DNA of 64,000 nucleotides, from positions 1-64,000 of the forward strand of contig CAJNOP010000665.1 in assembly GCA_905250075.1 (NCBI GenBank), in the 5' to 3' direction. Positions 1 to 12,800 of this stretch are shown here, piece by piece; the stretch's first letter is position 1; each line of letters opens with the position of its first letter. The notes under the pieces were generated by a model. The model was not told the DNA's origin. It searched no databases and saw only the letters and a program-made list of their open reading frames with translations. Made by a program: the position numbers and the translations under genes. The DNA comes from Rotaria sp. Silwood1. Its lineage: Eukaryota > Rotifera > Eurotatoria > Philodinida > Philodinidae.

Positions 1-441
1 CACCACAGAGTCCTTTTTTTAAAATTCTTATTTTTGTAGCGAAGAAGGGGGGGCTCACAAGTTCAATGACTCAAAAAACACGCCAAAAATGGGTGGTTTT
101 TTACATAAATGTCTGTATCCGTATATATAATAAAAAACAAAGCTTAATTAGAAAAAGGACTCTGTGGTGCCCTGCATCTCGACGCGCTCTTTCAAACAAA
201 AATAAAATTTTAATATATTGATAGAGTCCGGACCGAGAAAAAACGAAAAACATTTTTCGTTTTATCTTAAAAACGCATATTTTTCAACGGAATCATCAAA
301 AATTTTGGCCAAAAACGAGGTGACGACGAAAAAGCAGTAGCGTTTCTAAAAGAGCAGAAGATGGGCTATCTTTCCATGCATTTATCTGAATTTCGACGAT
401 TTTGGCGAATAGGGACTTTTTTTGAGGGGGAAGAGGCCTTA
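1..441 (+). mobile_element. Poly-G-ended non-autonomous element, copy 1 (left end off window)
   Basis: This stretch matches the element at 7079-7991 in several blocks in the same order. The blocks are a hairpin arm near position 1, the other arm at 157-169, a block ending in CATGCATTTATCT near 375, and a 3' end with TTTTTGAGGGGG followed by AGGCCTTA near 420-441. The two hairpin arms (1-13 and 157-169) are exact reverse complements about 140 bp apart. No transposase-like frame is present, so it looks non-autonomous. The left terminal repeat lies beyond the window. What class of transposon moves it is unknown. Confidence 0.6.
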
Positions 442-845
442 ATAATAAAACAGAATAGAACTTTTCTCTAAAAATTATATATCTTTGAAAAGAAATTTAT
501 TTTTATTGAAGATATTTCCAATTGAGACCACATATTCTATATATTTACTACAGTATAGATGAGAAAAACAAATGAGTTGTAGATTTCAATTCATTATGAA
601 CTTCACTAAAGTTTTTAATCAGACATATTGACTGACATTAGATAAAATTCAATTAAAATTTATGTGTAAGCAAAAAAAATTGCCGTTAATAAATCTAAGA
701 ACGACCTTTTCAGTATGTTCAATTTTAGATTATTACAGAAATATCAGATAACTAATGAAATTTTAACAAATCATAATTGAAATTAGAAAAAAAATTTCGT
801 ATTGTTAGTTATGATTAATTATATTTTATCTTAAAACAAACTTAC
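442..845. other. AT-rich stretch, nothing recognised
   Basis: This lies between the poly-G-ended element and the last visible exon of the minus-strand F-box gene, so it is probably intron. I looked for the next exon of that gene on the minus strand and found no family-like frame with splice sites. Confidence 0.4.
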
Positions 846-3800
846 TTGATGTCCAAGGAAAATCATCTGGTCTCCAAAGACATAATGTTTGTAAATGAGG
901 CATATAACCATTGAGGAAAGGTACAAGATGTTTACCAACATAAATGGATTCATAGTTACCAAGATTACAACTAGGAATACCAAATTCAGCATGTTGAACA
1001 GTACTTAGTACATTTTCTCTCAAGTCATCAAAAGCCTAAAAATGATTTGAAATAATATTTAGATTTAATGATATAAAATTTACTTTTTAGTTATTTTTAT
1101 TTACATAATTACTTTTGTTCTTTTTAAACAAGCATACATGTATATGAAAAAGCTGAAATGATTATTATTAGGGATGTATCGAACATGAGACAAGACCAAG
1201 ATCCTTGTGTGAGATAGTTTCAGCTTCTGTCAGTCTCGGATCTTGAAGAAACTACTTTTATGTCAATCTTCTTTTCGATTTGCATTCTATAGACACTCTT
1301 CACACATTGTTCGAATTATTTTAATGAAAAAATATTGATCTCTCTTCAAAATTGGATCTTATAAAACCAATTTAACGGAACTAGTATCATCAAAGTCAAA
1401 GATCTATCAATCGTTGATATCTGACAAAAAGGACAATGCAAGACAAAACGAAAAATCCAAAATCCAGAAGACTGAGAAAACCGAGACTGAGAGAATTCGA
1501 TTCAGTACGTCCCTAGTGATTATTTACTTGACGTTTAACAAATCCATTTCAGAGTAAATATCAAATTCGCCTTAGTTTCTTTTAATAATGTTATAAATAG
1601 ACTTATATGCCTCAAAAAAAATTTACGAAAGGTTCATACTTACATTTTCAATAACGTATAAAAGCCATTGAAAGTTTTCAAGAGAAAGATATTTGAGTTG
1701 AACAGGCATTGAAATAAGACGAGCAAATATTTTTGCACGTACTTTATCCAAGGCTGTAAATTTAGAACCATGATCTAAAAAAAAATTAATTTTCTTTAGA
1801 TTTTATTTATAATAAAGAAATACAGTTTCAAATATCGATACAAACGAGGATTATTTGTTTCAGAACGGGAAAGTAATCGTAATTTCTTCTATATTTTGAT
1901 CGTACTTAAAATGATTGCTTATCATTATTAAAGAATTATTTATTAGATGAGAAGAATAAAAAAGTTACTAATTATGAAATAACTAGCAGTGAAAAAGACA
2001 TTAAACTACAAGGATGTATTGATGAAAAACAACAAGAGACAGAGAACTTTTGTTCTATGATCTTTTTGTTCGATATGAAAATTGTTTTTTGCTATAAAAA
2101 ATCTCTCAAAGTTGTATCATGTACTTTGCGCTTCTCACTGTCACACGTCTGCTAAACGGTTACTAGGTAATCATTGATAACATCAATTTCTCGTTGTTGT
2201 AATTGACAGGTTTTATCATTACTTTTGCAAGTAAATATGAACTTTTTCGTTACTTACGTTAGTTACTCGATAATATTGAATACGGTCTTCTCATCATTAA
2301 TCGCTTAGTAATGCAATAATAACTGATTATTTCTCTCTAGCTGTACTTCACTCATACTTGAATTTTTTGTTTGAAGATGAAATAATTAATTTTTGTTTTT
2401 TCTAATACTTTGATAATAGTATATATTTTAGTAAAATACGCTAGAAATAGAATGCTAAAGCAGACAATGAATAATGTCATTATATATTCGTTGGTATCTT
2501 TATCCGTTGAACTCTTGTTCTTCCATAAATGGTAATCGACATTTTAAATAGTATGATCTTTTTCCTGTTCATATAAATTGGAACTAACATATCTATTATA
2601 TCAAAATCTACTACGAAGACTATTAAAGCATCCTCAAAGACTGATGTTATAAGTATAAGAAAACTTTAAAAAATAAAATGTTAATTTTATTTCATGGCGG
2701 TGGTCACAATTCCAGGAATTCTTAGCAACTATTTACAGCAATTGGAGCGACACGGCTAATATTTCTTTAAAATTTGACGATAATTCATGGTGGTAGAAAC
2801 GGTGAAGCTGATCGGCATACATCTCGAGGTATGAACAAAGACGTTTGTTTTTGAATGTTCTAATGAATATTGTTGAAATTTTTCGATTAGTAAATACGTT
2901 GAAGATGCTTAATAAACGTAAAAGTTCAAGACATGTTGATAATATTGCACGTTTACAATATAAAAACTTGAACACTTACATTTTAATTTCTCAGAATGTT
3001 TGATTAAGAACTATTTTATATTAATTAACGTTTGTTCATCTGCTAATTTATCCCAAAGATGTGCTCATAAACTACAAATAGTTTTTTAAATCGAACTATA
3101 TAGTTTTCTTGTCAAAACGACACTCAGTCAGATTTTGTGAGGGAGATATGTAAATCATTTTAAATGAAACAGTTTATATTTTTCTACTATAAATTTCAAC
3201 GACCCAAAAGTAATGAACTAAGGTAACTAAGATAATCATTAAATAGAAAATGATTTTTTTTAATCAGTTTTGAAGAAAAAAACTTAATTTATACATACGA
3301 GTTGCACGACGATAACAATTTCCAAATTGAAGTTTTGTGACATTTACAAGTTGAATAGTATTTAAATTTCGTTGTCCTATTTTGAATGATGTTGCCAACA
3401 TCCCTGATTTGTCATCAGACCATTCTACAAATAAATAATTATGATTTACCATTTTTTCTATTAGATTTAACTTAAATTAATATATTAATTCAGTTAAAAT
3501 AAATCCAGTTGAATCTCAATATATTTTTTAAAATCCTTTTCGATTAACAACGAAATTTTATTTTGCATCCTTTTAATTAAATAATCAGATATGAAAAGTT
3601 AAATATAAATATTTTTTTTCCAGATAATCATTAGAACCTGGGAACTTCATCAGATATTCTTCAGATTGGTACGATTCAAATACGGACTCAGGTAGAAATG
3701 TGTTTATTAGAATTTTATTCAAATATAATCTCATACTCGAAACATTCTATTAATAGTCATGAAATGTGTTATATCTATAGAATATTAGCTGTTTAACATA

Positions 3801-6800
3801 GGTGGTTGGAACGTTAACAATGATGTACTAGGTTGAGCAAAAAGTTCGCGGTCACTTGCAAAAATTTTAATTTTTTAAGTTTATTTGTGAAGAGAGGGTC
3901 CTTGAACGTCGATGGCATTGTGCACTTTGAACTGGTTCCTGATGTTCGAGCCGTGAATGTCGAGCTGTACAGCAAGCAATTGGAGCGCGTCTACAATGTC
4001 TTGAAGCAGCGCTACCCGACGTTCATCCACCGAAAACGTACCCTTCTCCAACACGACAATGCTCCAGCTCATTGTGCCAATATGGCCAAGGAGAAGCTTG
4101 ATGAATTCGATGGTGTAGAGGTTCTACCGCATCCGGCTTACAGTCTCGACCTTGTTCCTTCTGATTATGGCTTGTTTCGTTCAATGCAGCACTTTTTGCG
4201 AGGACGACGATTTGAAACTTTTGATCAAGTCGAAGCAGCGTGCCGTGAATTCTTTGAGTCCAAGGAGCTGCACTGGTATCGAGATCAGATTCGACAACTT
4301 GCAGTACGCTGGTGTAAGGTCATTGAGAATGATGGGTTGTACTTTGAAGAATAATTGTTATTGGTTTTGAATAAATTGATGCATAAAAAAGAATTTTTTT
4401 GCAAATGACCGCGAACTTTTTGCTCAACCTAGAATATATCAGAATAAATTGTATTAAGTGAATGAAAGATTCAATAACAGTCAAAATTAATTATTCTAAT
4501 AATGAAAATTTATTTTTAACAATTAATGAAGAAGATTGTCACCAATTTGATACCGATAAATGAAAAGTTTTGTTTTCGTTACATATATGGAAAGGAGAAA
4601 CAGTGAAAAGAACATGACAAAATTTTTAATAATTCATAACGTGGATATACAGTTTTTTTAAAGTAGAAACTACAAAATGTTTTTTCAACAAAAAAACGAT
4701 TTTTGCAAAAAAAAACCGAAAATTTTCCAAAAGTGAGAGTGTGCATCAGATATGGGCACGGTTTGGATTCTTCAAAAGGATATGGTCAGAAATAAAAGAT
4801 TCTTCCTCATTCTGGAAACATTATAAAATGAAAGTACTTTATTAATGTATAACTGATTTGATATTGGTTTATTAAGATGTTGTCCGTTTTCTGGAGAAAA
4901 TCTTGAGAAATGTCAGAAATTTTTAATATAATGCTGTAGTCCCCCTCAGGGACTCCGAAAAATTTATTTTCGAATTTTGACTTGAAACTTTTTACAGAGA
5001 TAGATCTTAGCAAGAGTAGTTTGTTCTGAAAGTTTCAGATCTTTTTGTTAATTCTATCGTAAAATACAACTATGGTAAAAGTGTGTTTTACACTGCTCAT
5101 CAATGCGGACAGTGACGAAGTTCATATTTTAGGGTGGGTGGGGGTGTGGGTGTTGGGTGGATGTCTTCTAATTTAACCACACCCATAATCACAACCCACA
5201 CACACACCCCACACCCATACCCACACCAGCCACCCACACCCACACTCACACCCACCCACACCCACACCCACCCACACCCACACTCTATATCAGAAGGTTT
5301 TCTGTAGGAATGATGACTTTGGTGTGAGAGTAAATCATCCGGTAGATATTTACTTAATTAGAAAAGTGCTACTTTAGTCGATGCATTTAATTGAAACTAT
5401 GCATAGTTTCCAAAGACGTATCTATAAATTCATGAGTTTTAATTATTATTTATTTTTAATTTATTCGTTTGAATAAAGAAATATTTATGTGGTATTAACT
5501 GTAATTTAACGATTATTATATAAATACTTCTTCTCCTTAAAGAATACACGTGCTTGTTTATATTCCGTTTAAATTCGAAGAAAAGAACATAAGAAAATAC
5601 ATGGCTACCTTCATGGTTACTAATTATATCTTTTCAATTAATTTTTCTATCATTATACATGAAAATACTAATTTCAACTAAATCAATTTAACTAAGAATC
5701 GAACCATACCCATCTTCGGTACGCATTTCTCTTTATCCTACGAACGGCACGTCTCTGATTTCCACTCCATTCAACACATAGACTTCATCTAAAAACAATC
5801 ACTTCAATCTACTAGATTTACATATCTTTTAAGCATCGATCTGTCGAAAATAAATGGCAGGCCCAGAAGAAACTATTGGGTTGATGCAAAAGTCTTCGCC
5901 CATTTTTTTATAAATCTTTTAAATCCATTTGTGAATATTATTTATGTCTGTCTTTTATATATATCATAATACGTGATGAGTACTATAAAACGGCATTAAC
6001 AAATATTCTCAACTATAAATATTTTAGATTAAAAAATGTCTGAAATTCCTACTCATGTTCGACACTGTATGTTGTATGAGTTTCAACTCGGCAACAATGC
6101 AAGCGCCGCTGCTCGCAATATCTGTGCTGCTCTTGGGGAAGGTACAGTTACTGATCGCACATGCCGTGATTGGTTCAAAAGATTTCGAGGTGATATATCA
6201 TTGGAAGATCATCCAAGGCCCGGACGTTCTCTCGAATGTGATGTGCAGCAATTGCAAGCACTGATAGAAGACAACACACGCCTAATCACTCGTGAGTTGT
6301 CGACCATTCTCAACTGCAACCAATCCACCATTGATCGTCACTTGCGTGAAATGAGGAAACTCAATAAACTTGGATCATGGGTTCCACACCAACTGACACC
6401 GGACAACATCCAACAGAGGATCAACATCTGCAACTCTTTATTATCAAAGCCCAATCAATACAAGTTTCTCCAGCAAACCGTCACTGGTGACGAGAAGTGG
6501 GTTCTCTACGTTAACCACACACGCAAGCGTCAATGGGTCAATCGAGGAGAATTGCCGGAACCAGAGGCGAAAGCCGACCTGCATCCAAAAAAGGTGCTGT
6601 TGTCAATTTGGTGGGATTTTCAAGGCATAATCTACTACGAAGTTCTTCCTCCTAACACCACGATCGACTCCGAGCTATATTGCAAACAACTCCAAAATTT
6701 AAAGGTCGCTGTGCAAGCCAAACGTCCAGAACGACACAAAGTTCGCCTATTTCATGACAATGCTAGACCTCACGTTTCAAAGGTCACCACGCAGAAGCTG

Positions 6801-9800
6801 AACGAATTGGGCTGGGAGGTTTTACCACATCCACCGTATTCACCAGACCTGGCGCCATCAGATTATCATCTGTTCCGCTCGCTTCGCAATCATCTGTGCG
6901 AGAAACACTTCGACAATCAAGACTATATAAAATTGCACCTCGAAACTTTTTTTCAGTCTTTGTCTAAGAAATTCTTTGAGGAAGGTATTATGCATTTGCC
7001 TAAGAGATGGTAGTATGTCGTTGATAATAATGGTGCATATGTTGTTGATTGATGATCTTTTGCTTCAATAAAATTTTTAGCCCCCCCCCCCCCCCCCCTC
7101 AAAAATCGATCTCAGCCCAGGAAGGTTCAAATTGCATGAAATTTTCAGGACATGTTGGGGCTATAGTGGAGAAGCTATGGTACAATTTTCAGCCCGATAT
7201 CATGACGTTTAAGGGAGATACTGACCAAACAAGGGTCAAACATAGCTCATTTGGCAAACCAAATTTCTCTGTCCAGGTTCATTCTACATAATTAATTTCT
7301 TTTTGGTTTAAAAGAGCATGTCAGGATGCAGCGCAGTACAGAGCCCTTTTTTTCAAATTCTTACTTTTTAGGGAAGAAAGGGGAATCACAAGTGCAATGA
7401 CTCAAAAACCCTGAAAAAATGGGTGTAGAGTTATACAAGTGTCTGCATATATAATAAAGAAAAGCTTAATTGAAAACAAGGGCTCTGTACTGCACTGCAT
7501 CCTGCCATGCTCTTTCCAACAGAAACAAAATAAAATAAATCGAATGAGCCTGGAAGGAGAAATTTGGATTGCGCGGTCAAAAAGGCTTAAACTGAGAAAA
7601 AACGAAAAACATTTTTTGAAAAAAAATTTTAGCATTTTTAGGCACTTTTTAATAGATTTGGAGAAAAACCTAGTCTATTTCTCATTTTTTGTTTTATGAA
7701 TTTTGTTTTTTTCTATAACGATTAATAAAACTTCTTAAAACGTCTTTGCTTTCCATTAAAGTACTTATTTTCTATGCAAAAACCTCAAAATCCGTTTTTT
7801 CACGAAAACTCACGTTTTTCATGCAGCGGATTACAGACATCATCAGAATTTTCAGATAAAAAATGGATGTTGGATAAAAAAAACATATCATATCTGAAAG
7901 ATCTGAAGACGGGCTATCTTCCCATGCATTTATCTCAATTTCGAAATTTCTAACGAAAAATGACTTTTTTTGAGGGGGGGGGGAGGCCTTAATTATCTAT
8001 ATGATTCATTATCTACAATCAGCTGTGGCTACAGCTGTTTGACATATGAAGAAAGATAGTGGTGCCTAACTTTTCTCTTCATTTTCGTTTTAATTATCTC
8101 AAAATGAAAAAAATACAAAGTCCTCAAAAATTTGTTATTTTTGGAAGCGATTTGTGAGAAACCCGAAAGTGTTTTGGAGATAAACTCAAAAGATATTATC
8201 GGTTCGATCTCGATACTAGGGTCTCGCATTTCAACAACTACTTTCCAAGTTTTAGTTGTCGAGATCATCGCGTCAAAAAATGACAAGTTTTGATGCGTAC
8301 GTCAACTAAGCATAAAAGAAAATTGCCCATTTGTCTTTCCCTGGTTATGCTACTGTATATGGACCATTTTTAATATGAAATGTAAATTTCTCAGATATCT
8401 AGTACTTCTAAATGAGCTCGGTTGAAGTTAAAATATTGAAAAACTTGTCTTGTTTGCTTTGAATTACCTAATAGGAGTATCAGATGAGCATTTGCATTTT
8501 CTGACAGTAATACTAATTTTGATATTACAATTAGAAAAAGTTTTACTGGTAGTGTTCTTGTGATCATTCTCATCAATCTTAACATAAATTAATCTAATTT
8601 CATCCACACATTAAACAAATGTCTGAATAAATTAATGATTGAAAAAAGAATTAGATCAAACATAAGATATAATCGACAAAACTCGTATAGTGTCGCATTA
8701 CAATATTTTCAAATAGCTCCAGTCATTGTCAAAAATTTTATTCGCATTCTAATTCTTTCCATTCAATTGACAGACTTGATAAGATTTGCAGCATATACCA
8801 GGACTTATTGGGATTTTTCAGTACGTCCATATATATTTGATATAAATCTCAAACAATTCTTCGGTACATGCGTGCACATCTATAGTGTGTATGCGCAGAG
8901 ATACTAACACACTCGATAAATCCCAATAAATCACGGGATACCTTTCATTTCAACAAGCTTTTAGATACTTAAAATGATTTTAGAACAATTTGGTATTTTA
9001 AGTAGGGATATACAGTTCACACTTACAATAAATGTGAACAGAAACTGTTAGCCGATGTTAATTGTGATTGTGAGAGAAAATCATCCTTTCGTACTAATGA
9101 TGACTATATGTGAAAACCGTTCCTTCACAATAACTGTACTTATTAACTTTAAAACCTGAATCTCACTCGCTTCCTTTATTTAACGATGATTATGAGCTGT
9201 ACAACCTAATTTTAAGATAAAAACCTCTATTGTTTTCCTTTCGAAATATTTCTTTCAATTTATCATAAGTTCATTTATTCATTCATTATAAAGTCTCTAT
9301 AAATCAGTGGCGGATCCAGGAATTTTTTGACAGGAGGCAATTTTGGTCAGAAGGCATAGTTCTAACCTCGTTCAAGGCACCAACAACTCTGTTTTGGATC
9401 TTTTCTACTGGAAAAAATCGAACATTTTTTTTATGAACAGGGGGCGATCCTCTTTCTATAAATCATTGCGAAAATATTTAAAAAAATAATATTTACCTGT
9501 ATAAATTGTGATATGACAAACCTTAGGACACAATTTATTGAATTGTTCGAAAAATGCATAAACGGATGGATCAATACTGATTCGAATATGCTCGAGATCT
9601 GACAAATCATATGATATACAATGATAATTACTAAATAAACAAGAGTAATTCAATGAAAAAATTTAAAAAGCAAAAAAAAAAGTATTTTACAATAAATGAT
9701 CAAAGCATTGATATTTATCAAGAATAGAAGAAAATATATGTTGATATGATGCACCTTCATTATAAAAACATTTCACATTTGTCCATTGATGGGAAATAAA

Positions 9801-12800
9801 AAAAGAGTTAATTTTAAAAGAATTTATTATTTTTTCAATATCATATGATGATAATTGACAATTTGCACGAATATAAAAACGAAAATCTTCTAAATTAACT
9901 ATTTGATCAGGTAAACAATATTGGCGAATAAAATTTGCATCAATTAAAGATTTCCATATCATTTGATCTGATCTCCATACAACTCTACTACATAAATCAA
10001 TTTGAAGTTTTTTAACATAATTAATATTATTAAGAAGCCATTTTAAACAAACAAATTCTAAGTCATCGACAACAGCACTCTTCAATATAAAATATTCTAA
10101 TTTTGGTACCTATTTTTCAAACAATCAATCACAATTTTAAAAATTATAAATTTATATCAATAGGAAAGTAATAACTCGAAATAATCAATCTACATAAGTT
10201 CCAATTTTCCAAAAATAGTGACCATTATCACCTTCTACATACTCCTATTTTCTGCTCATTTTCTTAACGAAATTTTTCATATGAACAGTACGAACATAGT
10301 AAATCACAAAAAAAAGCATTATCACGAATTTTATTATTAACATAAAATCCATAGCTTTACAAGTGCATTACTTTTAAACAGCAAAAAAAATCAATATTAT
10401 CATCAAACATATTGATTTGAATGAAAAAATTACCAATATAGACTTCAACAATCTAACATATATAATTTGAATATTGACTGTTCATCGTTCTTAAACTATG
10501 TTATACAACAATATAATCTAACTATCTTATATATTATAGTTCAAGCGAGAAAGTGTAATTCGACTCTCACTTAATCAGTAATGGGTGCGGCAGAAATAAT
10601 TGCCGGCTTTTGTATTTTATTTTTTCATCATCTACTATGTTTTATTTAAAAACAAAATATACCACAAGATAGAGCGTGAAAAGCTCTACAACTTACATAA
10701 GACCACTTATTTTATAGTTTCAATTTTTGTTTTCAAAGTGAACAAAGTTTTGAGTGAGCAAATATCGACGCTGCTCAAAGATCATTTATTCTTATCTCAT
10801 GTTATCTTATCTTTTTATCATCTAATATGCCTTACATAAAAAACCAAAATATACCAAGAGATGCAGCGTGTAAAGCTCTACAATCTACAAAGTAAAACTT
10901 ATTTTAATTGTGTTGCTTTTGTTCTCAAAAAAATCAAAATTCTATGCGACCAATTTTCGACACTGCTCAAAGATTATTTTTTTCCAACAGGAACAAGAAA
11001 TAATCTTTTTTTGTTTTGTCTTTTTATCAACTAATTTTTTTTCGTAAAAAAAAAACAAAATATACCACAAGATACAGCATGCAAAGCTCTACAATTTACA
11101 AAGAACAGTTTATTTAAATAAGAAAAAAAGAATTTCTCTTTCAAGTCGAAAGAATGAATTTTTCGCAATGCCAAATATTGGTCGCACAGAATTTTGCTTT
11201 TTTTTTTTTTGAGAACAAAAACAACACAATTAAAATAAGTTTTACTTTGTAGATTGTAGAGCTTTACACGCTGCATCTCCTGGTATATTTTATTTTTTTT
11301 AACGAAAACATATTAGTTGATAAAGAGACGAAATGGAAAAAAAATTATTTCTTGTTCTCGTGGGAAACGGTGATCTTTGAGCAGCATCGAAATTTGCTCA
11401 CTCAAAACTTTGTTCACTTTGAAAACAAAAATTGAAACTATAAAATAAGTGGTCTTATGTAAGTTGTAGAGCTTTTCACGCTCTATCTTGTGGCATATTT
11501 TGTTTTTAAATAAAACATACTAGATGATGAAAAAATAAAATATAAAAGCCGGCAATTATTTCTGCCGCACCCGTTATTTTATTACTAGAGGTTTAACAGT
11601 ACTACAGGCTTCGATTGAAGTAGTTGAATTATCTATATTTTTCTTACTAATTGCATCTCCACAATCGCAAATTGATCAAAATATACGACAACTCAAGTGA
11701 ACAACATTATTAACTAATCCATAAATGAAATACGAAAACATATTATCATAATCTATTTAAACTAAGCACTCATGGAACTTTGTCAAAGATTCATTTGGCA
11801 TTCATACAATCCCAAACATTTTATGAACATTTTCGAAAATTTCTCACTTATACTTTCTCATACTATTTCTTATTGACAGAATAATTCCGCGATAACTACT
11901 CAATATTCAATTTCATATTCGAATTCAATGTTGAAATTTAATGAATTCTAGTAAATTTCAATAGTTTTATTGATTCATCGTAGGATTTATCAATAATTCA
12001 TCTACTACGTAGCCAAATAGGAGGCGCCCATCCGAAAAATGAAGCCTACATAATACGCTGAGGTTTTAGTCGAATTTGCTCAGATTCGCATTATTTTCCT
12101 TCACTTGAATATGGAAATATCATATAAGCTTTAAACAAAAGAAAAAGAATCGTATTCCTTATTTTATCGTCGTCTGCTGATCACATTTTCTGACATTTTT
12201 CTCATATCTTTACTAATTTTTCTTGTGCCTTATTTTTTAATTAGATAGAAGTTCTATTTACTTTTTCCGATATGTATTGCAAGATAAGTATTATACGATT
12301 GTTGTTTCTATCTTGTGTATCTCATTTACCAATAACATACTTTCACTATTATTTATTTCTGTGCAACAGTTGATATCTACTTTTGCTTTAAAATAATAAT
12401 CGATACTAAAAAGTGATTATATCTATGACAAGTATAAAAATATTAATTTACAAGATCAGTACTAACAAATTTCTTACACATGACACATGCCAACAAGTAA
12501 CATTCAATTATCTAATTCAAAGTCTGATGTATTATATTTAAAATAACAAAATCTAAACATTAAAATAGAATACGACGCGAATACTCTTTAAATGGATGAA
12601 AATTTCGTTTTATTCTTATTAGATACAATGAATTTCCAGAATGTTTTTCTCATTTATGTTATTCTAAATCCATAAATGAAAAATTCTTTTCTTAACAATT
12701 TCGATAAAATAATAGAAATATTCTTTTCTGAATTTGTGACAATCTTCTTCATTTATGTATTTAAAGTGGCATTGTGTAAAAATCCCGAAAAAAGAAATCT

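Noticed and set aside
4807..5013. 68-codon minus-strand frame
   Set aside because: No family resemblance and no conserved-looking block; ordinary AT-rich chance frame inside an intron.
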